The notes under the pieces: generated by a model | Seen by the model: only the letters and a program-made list of their open reading frames with translations | The model's database searches: none | Told to the model about the DNA's origin: nothing | Translations under genes and position numbers: made by a program | Source of the DNA: Mycobacterium sp. GA-0227b | Lineage (GTDB): Bacteria > Actinomycetota > Actinomycetes > Mycobacteriales > Mycobacteriaceae | DNA length: 64,000 bases | Direction: 5' to 3' | Assembly: GCF_001499855.1 (NCBI RefSeq) | Contig: NZ_LQIK01000031.1 | Span: forward strand, 186,001 to 250,000 | In this document: positions 60,385 through 64,000 of the stretch, in pieces | How positions within the stretch are numbered: the stretch's first letter is position 1 | Layout of the letters: each line of letters opens with the position of its first letter

Positions 60385-60681
60385 ATGGATCACGTGTTGT
60401 CGTACAACTTCGACGAGATCGAGTACACCGTCCGGCAGGAGATCCACGCCACGTCGGCCCGGTTGAACGGCGCGCTCGAGGACCTGCGCGCTCAGATCGC
60501 GCCGCTGCAGGAAGTGTGGACACGCCAAGCGGCCGACGCATATCGCGTCGAACAGGCGAGATGGGAGCAGGCGGCCGGCGCGCTCAACGAGATCCTGGTC
60601 AGCCTCGGCAATGCGGTTCGCGATGGCGCCGACGACGTCGCCGCGACCGACCGCAGCGCCGCGAACGCTTGGGGGTCGTGA
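60385..60681 (+). CDS. esxT: WXG100-like protein EsxT
   Basis: 98 aa from ATG at 60385 (MDHVLSYNFDEIEYTVRQEI), with GAGGAG ribosome-binding site. Two-helix hairpin; the turn reads LQEVWTRQAADAYRVEQ, so the WXG Gly is replaced by Arg (W-T-R), as I recall for EsxT of M. tuberculosis. The C-terminus ends AANAWGS. Forms the secreted heterodimer with EsxU. In fast-growing mycobacteria ESX-4 has been linked to conjugal DNA transfer. Confidence 0.93.
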   Translation: MDHVLSYNFDEIEYTVRQEIHATSARLNGALEDLRAQIAPLQEVWTRQAADAYRVEQARWEQAAGALNEILVSLGNAVRDGADDVAATDRSAANAWGS

Positions 60682-60783
60682 CCCCGGAAGATGCCTGTGC
60701 GATTCCAATTGGAGGGGAGCCACCGGGATCGCACGGTTCGCGCCACCGTGGTCGAGGAGAGCGGCCACGGTGGCGCATACCGC

Positions 60784-60981
60784 CTACTCGCAGGCGACCC
60801 CATCGCGATCGCGGTCCAGGTGCGGCGCGTAGCCGTCCTGGCCCTGCAGGATTGGATCGGTGTCGGCAGCTCGAACTGCGTCGCAGTCCTCGTAGTACAC
60901 GTCGGCAGACGCGGTCGCAGCGCCGGCCGCGGTTGCGGCGACGACGAATGCGGCGACGATCAAGCCACGAATCATTTTCAC
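60784..60981 (-). CDS. Secreted excalibur-domain peptide
   Basis: 65 aa. Signal peptide MKMIRGLIVAAFVVAATAAG, cleaved after ASA near residue 26, then a 39-residue excalibur calcium-binding domain: two cysteines at 33 and 64 and acidic loop HLDRDRDGVACE. This is one of the shortest exported forms of the domain. It is transcribed against esxU-esxT and rplM. It may bind calcium outside the cell; no experimental role is known to me. Confidence 0.85.
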   Translation of the reverse strand: MKMIRGLIVAAFVVAATAAGAATASADVYYEDCDAVRAADTDPILQGQDGYAPHLDRDRDGVACE

Positions 60982-61295
60982 TCCATTGCGATGTTGAATT
61001 TCCAGATGCGAGACGGCCGGTTTGCTGCCACCCCCGCGACGACGCTAGGGCGGTAGAAGTGAAAAGGAATCCGGGATTTCCCTATGTTCGGGTCAGGCTC
61101 GCGGTGATCGGACGAGCCCAGCGAGGCACCGTTTTGACCTGCGACGACGCCCGCAGGTAAGCTGCCTGGTTGGCGTGCGGTAAGCACGGGTCCTCGGGTC
61201 AACGTCGGTCGCCGAGATCAACCCCTCCGCAAACGCCTGACCGGCACCCGGTCACCGGGACTCGAAACCCGACAGGGCAAAAGGAAGGTAGCGCT
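60982..61295 (+). other. Non-coding leader region before rplM
   Basis: A 314-bp gene-free stretch. It carries the excalibur promoter region on the left, the candidate rplM promoter at 61134-61163, a CCCGGT-C-ACCGGG inverted repeat at 61247-61259 and an AAGGAAGG ribosome-binding site ahead of rplM. No known ribosomal leader motif was recognised. Confidence 0.5.
61134..61163 (+). promoter_or_regulatory. Candidate rplM-rpsI promoter
   Basis: TTGACC (61134-61139), 18-nt spacer, TAAGCT (61158-61163), 132 nt before rplM. Good -35, moderate -10, typical for a mycobacterial housekeeping promoter. Confidence 0.5.
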
Positions 61296-61739
61296 GTGCC
61301 TACGTACACGCCGAAGGCGGGTGACACCACACGTTCGTGGTACGTCATCGACGCCACCGACGTGGTGCTCGGCCGGCTCGCCGTCGCGGCAGCGAATCTG
61401 CTGCGGGGCAAGCACAAGCCGACATTCACGCCGAACGTCGACGGTGGCGATTTCGTCATCGTCATCAATGCCGAGAAGGTCGCCATCGGCGGCGACAAGC
61501 TGCAGAAGAAGTTCGCCTACCGCCACTCGGGTTATCCCGGCGGGCTGCGCAAGCGTTCGCTCGGCGACGAGATGGAAAAGCACGCCGACCGGGTCGTCGA
61601 GAGGGCGATCCTCGGCATGATTCCGCACACCAAGCTGGGCCGTCAGATCCAGAAGAAGCTGCGGGTCTACGTCGGGCCGGATCATCCGCATACCGCCCAG
61701 CAGCCGATTCCGTACGAAATCAAGCAGGTGGCCCAGTGA
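61296..61739 (+). CDS. rplM: 50S ribosomal protein L13
   Basis: 147 aa from GTG at 61296 (MPTYTPKAGDTTRSWYVIDA). Core motifs are RHSGYPGGLRKRSLGDEM, ERAILGMIPHTKLGRQIQKK and LRVYVGPDHPHTAQQPIPYE. L13 is an early 50S assembly protein. Translation of rpsI is coupled by a 4-bp overlap. A longer in-frame TTG at 61170 is not used because it precedes the ribosome-binding site. Confidence 0.98.
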   Translation: MPTYTPKAGDTTRSWYVIDATDVVLGRLAVAAANLLRGKHKPTFTPNVDGGDFVIVINAEKVAIGGDKLQKKFAYRHSGYPGGLRKRSLGDEMEKHADRVVERAILGMIPHTKLGRQIQKKLRVYVGPDHPHTAQQPIPYEIKQVAQ

Positions 61740-62209
61740 CTCAGCCAGAGACGACCGTTGACACCACCGAAGCAACGACCGATGCAGCGGTCGAAGCGGC
61801 TCCCCGCGAGCCCGTCTTCATCGATCGCCCGATCCAGACCGTCGGCCGCCGCAAAGAGGCCGTGGTCCGGGTGCGCCTGGTTCCCGGCACGGGCAAGTTC
61901 GACCTCGACGGTCGCAGCCTCGAGGACTACTTCCCGAACAAGGTCCACCAGCAGCTGATCAAGGCCCCGCTGGTCACCGTCGACCGGTTGGAAAGCTTCG
62001 ACATCTACGCCCACCTCGATGGTGGTGGCCCGTCCGGTCAGGCGGGCGCGCTGCGCCTGGCCATCGCGCGTGCGCTGATCCTGGTGCAGCCTGAGGACCG
62101 GCCTGCGCTGAAGAAGGCCGGCTTCCTGACCCGCGACCCGCGGGCCATCGAGCGCAAGAAGTACGGCCTGAAGAAGGCCCGTAAGGCGCCTCAGTACAGC
62201 AAGCGCTGA
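61736..62209 (+). CDS. rpsI: 30S ribosomal protein S9
   Basis: 157 aa from GTG at 61736. Acidic N-terminal extension (MTQPETTVDTTEATTDAAVE), then the S9 core: IQTVGRRKEAVVRVRLVPGT, HLDGGGPSGQAGALRLAIAR and the conserved C-terminal RKKYGLKKARKAPQYSKR, whose final Lys-Arg contacts P-site tRNA. Last gene of the rplM-rpsI operon. Confidence 0.98.
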   Translation: MTQPETTVDTTEATTDAAVEAAPREPVFIDRPIQTVGRRKEAVVRVRLVPGTGKFDLDGRSLEDYFPNKVHQQLIKAPLVTVDRLESFDIYAHLDGGGPSGQAGALRLAIARALILVQPEDRPALKKAGFLTRDPRAIERKKYGLKKARKAPQYSKR

Positions 62210-62574
62210 TCAAGCCGCGAAACCGCCGGGTGTGCACCGCATGCCCGGCGGTTTTCGTTTCCAACGAAAGGACGCCGGGATTGATTTACCGGCCACGAGT
62301 AACGCTCTGCGCGGGGCGACGCGATGTGGGAGTAGAGGGTCCGACCTGCGGCGTATGCCAGAACTAATTGTCGCCTCAGTTAATTAGCCGGTCGCAGAAT
62401 ACCCACGACGCGCAATCTTTATTCCAAGATCCCGGTTTGACTTCCCGATTGATCGTGGAACCCAGACCCCCGGAAGCAGAGGCGCCTTTCGCGCCAGGGC
62501 AGGCAGACCCTGCCACCGGGGCATTCGCCCGTCGGGGGCCGGATCCGCTGCTTCCTGACAGGAAGGAATATCTC
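62210..62574 (+). other. Gene-free region upstream of a secreted-protein gene
   Basis: 365 bp. It contains the rpsI terminator (62220-62254), an AT-rich stretch around 62360-62430 and a small hairpin GGCAGG...CCTGCC at 62498-62514, then the ribosome-binding site GGAAGGA before the ATG at 62575. No known riboswitch was recognised. The frame is open from 62368 but without a plausible start. Confidence 0.5.
62220..62254 (+). terminator. Intrinsic terminator after rpsI
   Basis: AAACCGCCGGG (62220-62230) with CCCGGCGGTTT (62244-62254), 11 bp perfect, 13-nt loop, followed by TTCGTTT. Lies 10 nt after the rpsI stop and ends the rplM-rpsI transcript. Confidence 0.88.
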
Positions 62575-62967
62575 ATGCACAACATCGTGAAGAGGGCGTC
62601 TGCAGGCGCCGTGATGGGAGGATCGCTGCTGTTCACCGCGGGCTTGGGAATTGCCCAGGCCCAGCCGCTGAACCTGCAGGACGGTCTGGTCAACGTCGCT
62701 GTCGGCGATGTGACCATCCTCGAAGACGTGAACGTCGGCGTGGCCGCGAATGTGGCTGCCGCGATCTGCGGTCTCGAGGTCGGACCGGTCAACGTGCTGG
62801 CCGAGTCGGTTGACGCCGACGGCGGTACCGAGACGGTCTGCGACGTCACGGGCGGCCCCATCAACCTCACGCAGAACGCCGGAACTCCGGGTCAATCGGG
62901 TCAGGCGCCGGGCGGCGGCCCCGCTCAGGCTCCGGGCAACCCGACCCCGGGCGGTCCGGCTCGCTAA
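62575..62967 (+). CDS. Small secreted protein with Val/Asn-rich repeat core
   Basis: 130 aa from ATG at 62575. Signal peptide (KRASAGAVMGGSLLFTAGLG, cleavage near residue 30 after AQA), a beta-prone core with repeated V-N-V steps (LQDGLVNVAVGDVTILEDVN, VGVAANVAAAICGLEVGPVN) and two cysteines at 64 and 88, then a Gly/Pro/Gln-rich tail. The alternating Val/Asn pattern with two cysteines recalls chaplin or rodlin surface proteins of Streptomyces, but this is resemblance, not proof. It is flanked by two terminators. Confidence 0.78.
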   Translation: MHNIVKRASAGAVMGGSLLFTAGLGIAQAQPLNLQDGLVNVAVGDVTILEDVNVGVAANVAAAICGLEVGPVNVLAESVDADGGTETVCDVTGGPINLTQNAGTPGQSGQAPGGGPAQAPGNPTPGGPAR

Positions 62968-62978
62968 AACCGGATGGC

Positions 62979-63015
62979 ACACCGCCCGCATCCTCAGGGG
63001 TGCGGGCGGTGTTTT
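62979..63015 (+). terminator. Intrinsic terminator after the secreted-protein gene
   Basis: ACACCGCCCGCA (62979-62990) with TGCGGGCGGTGT (63001-63012), 12 bp perfect, 10-nt loop, followed by TTTCTG. It starts 11 nt after the stop and separates the gene from glmM. Confidence 0.9.
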
Positions 63016-63110
63016 CTGTCGGGTCTCGGCCGAGTACCAGTTCGACGTAGAGATGGTTGATCACCTCGTCGGTTGTGTCTTCGCCGGGCAGGTATGAGAA
63101 GTTTGTCGGC

Positions 63111-64000
63111 ATGCCTCGACTGTTCGGCACCGACGGTGTGCGCGGCGTCGCCAACCAGGACCTGACCGCTGAGCTGGCGCTGGCGCTCGGCTCCGCGGCG
63201 GCGCGCCGGTTGGCCAGCTCCGGCGGGCACGCGAGGCGAGTGGCCGTCGTCGGGCGTGACCCGCGGGCCAGCGGAGAAATGCTCGAAGCGGCCGTCATCG
63301 CGGGCCTGACCAGCGAGGGTGTGGACGCACTGCGCGTCGGGATACTGCCGACGCCGGCGGTCGCCTACCTGACCAGCGCCTACGACGCGGACTTCGGCGT
63401 GATGATCAGTGCGTCGCACAATCCGATGCCCGACAACGGCATCAAGATCTTCGGCCCGGGCGGGCACAAGCTCGACGACGCCACCGAGGACCGGATCGAA
63501 GAACTGGTCACCCAGGGTCCGGTGAACCGGCCCACCGGCGCGGGGATCGGGCGCGTGGTGGATGCCGAGGATGCCCTGGACCGCTATCTCCGGCACGTCA
63601 GCAAGGCCGTGACCACCAGGTTGGACCAGCTCACGGTCGTCGTCGACTGCGCCAACGGCGCCGCTTCGGCCGCCGCGCCGCACGCCTACCGCGCCGCGGG
63701 CGCCAACGTCATCACGATCAACGCAGCGCCGGACGGCTTGAACATCAACGACCGCTGCGGCTCGACCCACATGGAGACGCTGAGGTCCGCGGTCGTGTCT
63801 CACGGTGCCGATCTCGGGCTCGCGCACGACGGCGATGCCGACCGGTGCCTTGCCGTCGACGCGCACGGCCGCGTGATCGACGGCGACGCGATCCTGGTGA
63901 TCCTCGCCCTCGCCATGCAAGAGAGCGGCGAACTGACGTCGAACACGCTGGTGGCGACCGTGATGAGCAACCTGGGACTGCATCTGGCGATGCGGGCGGC
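63111..64000 (+). CDS. glmM: Phosphoglucosamine mutase, 5' part (runs off right edge)
   Basis: 296 codons are seen from ATG at 63111 (MPRLFGTDGVRGVANQDLTA). The active-site phosphoserine is in VMISASHNPMPDNGIKIFGP; the metal-binding loop is in LGLAHDGDADRCLAVDAHG, and LVATVMSNLGLHLAMR follows. GlmM turns glucosamine 6-phosphate into glucosamine 1-phosphate for UDP-GlcNAc and peptidoglycan synthesis. The C-terminal roughly one third is beyond the window. From memory this is glmM/mrsA (Rv3441c) after rpsI in M. tuberculosis. Confidence 0.96.
   Translation, partial: MPRLFGTDGVRGVANQDLTAELALALGSAAARRLASSGGHARRVAVVGRDPRASGEMLEAAVIAGLTSEGVDALRVGILPTPAVAYLTSAYDADFGVMISASHNPMPDNGIKIFGPGGHKLDDATEDRIEELVTQGPVNRPTGAGIGRVVDAEDALDRYLRHVSKAVTTRLDQLTVVVDCANGAASAAAPHAYRAAGANVITINAAPDGLNINDRCGSTHMETLRSAVVSHGADLGLAHDGDADRCLAVDAHGRVIDGDAILVILALAMQESGELTSNTLVATVMSNLGLHLAMRA

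Noticed and set aside
1..64000. tRNA, rRNA, insertion sequences, prophage or attachment sites
   Set aside because: No cloverleaf, transposase, integrase or paired target-site duplication was seen by eye; a tRNAscan and IS search would be decisive.

Overview
The window is a 64 kb, GC-rich chromosomal piece from a Mycolicibacterium-type (fast-growing) mycobacterium. The evidence is the gene content and order: the rplN-rplO ribosomal run, sppA, fucA-serA2-xylB, secY-adk-mapA-sigL-rslA, the mmsA-fadE9-mmsB valine block, infA-rpmJ-rpsM-rpsK-rpsD-rpoA-rplQ-truA, two cutinases, a complete ESX-4 type VII secretion locus, rplM-rpsI and glmM. From memory, the left part corresponds to M. tuberculosis Rv0711-Rv0753c and the right part to Rv3462c-Rv3441c. 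These two blocks are far apart in M. tuberculosis but adjoin here.

Layout. 1-2.4 kb: edge-truncated polyprenyl-glycosylphosphotransferase-like gene, a GAF protein and a TetR regulator, all on the minus strand. 2.4-6.4 kb: DUF2306-like membrane protein, an arylsulfatase and the formylglycine-generating enzyme that activates sulfatases. 6.5-11.1 kb: ribosomal operon rplN to rplO. 11-13.8 kb: two small secreted proteins and SppA. 13.8-19.6 kb: sugar-metabolism genes and three tandem paralogous SAM methyltransferases. 19.8-23.9 kb: secY, adk, mapA, sigL and rslA. 23.95-28.9 kb: an unrecognised five-gene cluster (ThDP enzyme, START-like protein, KAS III-like enzyme, PLP aminotransferase, MarR regulator). 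29-36.2 kb: a GAF/NarL two-component pair, a HAD phosphatase-like gene, a nitroreductase and the valine/isobutyrate operon. 36.3-38.8 kb: catalase with a FurA-like repressor, divergent from a PAS protein. 38.8-44.2 kb: MarR, two F420-type luciferase-like oxidoreductases, and a cyclic-nucleotide-domain histidine kinase next to a receiver/thioredoxin-reductase fusion. 44.5-49.2 kb: infA to truA. 49.2-60.7 kb: cutinases and ESX-4. 60.8-64 kb: excalibur peptide, rplM-rpsI, a small secreted protein and the start of glmM.

How the genes work together. The housekeeping blocks supply the ribosome, the RNA polymerase alpha subunit, the Sec translocon and methionine aminopeptidase. The most interesting regulation is by ECF sigma factors. 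sigL has a promoter matching the SigL consensus (TGAACC, 16 nt, CGTATC), and an even closer match (TGAACC, 16 nt, CGTGTC) lies in front of the unrecognised five-gene cluster, so that cluster is probably a SigL-controlled small-molecule pathway. In ESX-4, two SigM-like promoters (GGAAC, 17 nt, CGTC) lie in front of eccC4 and of esxU-esxT.

The other stand-out unit is the kinase and receiver/TrxR-like pair at 41.0-44.2 kb, where the reductase-like half has lost both redox cysteines. No tRNA, rRNA, insertion sequence, prophage or CRISPR array was seen. Many long antisense reading frames are GC-rich shadows and are omitted.
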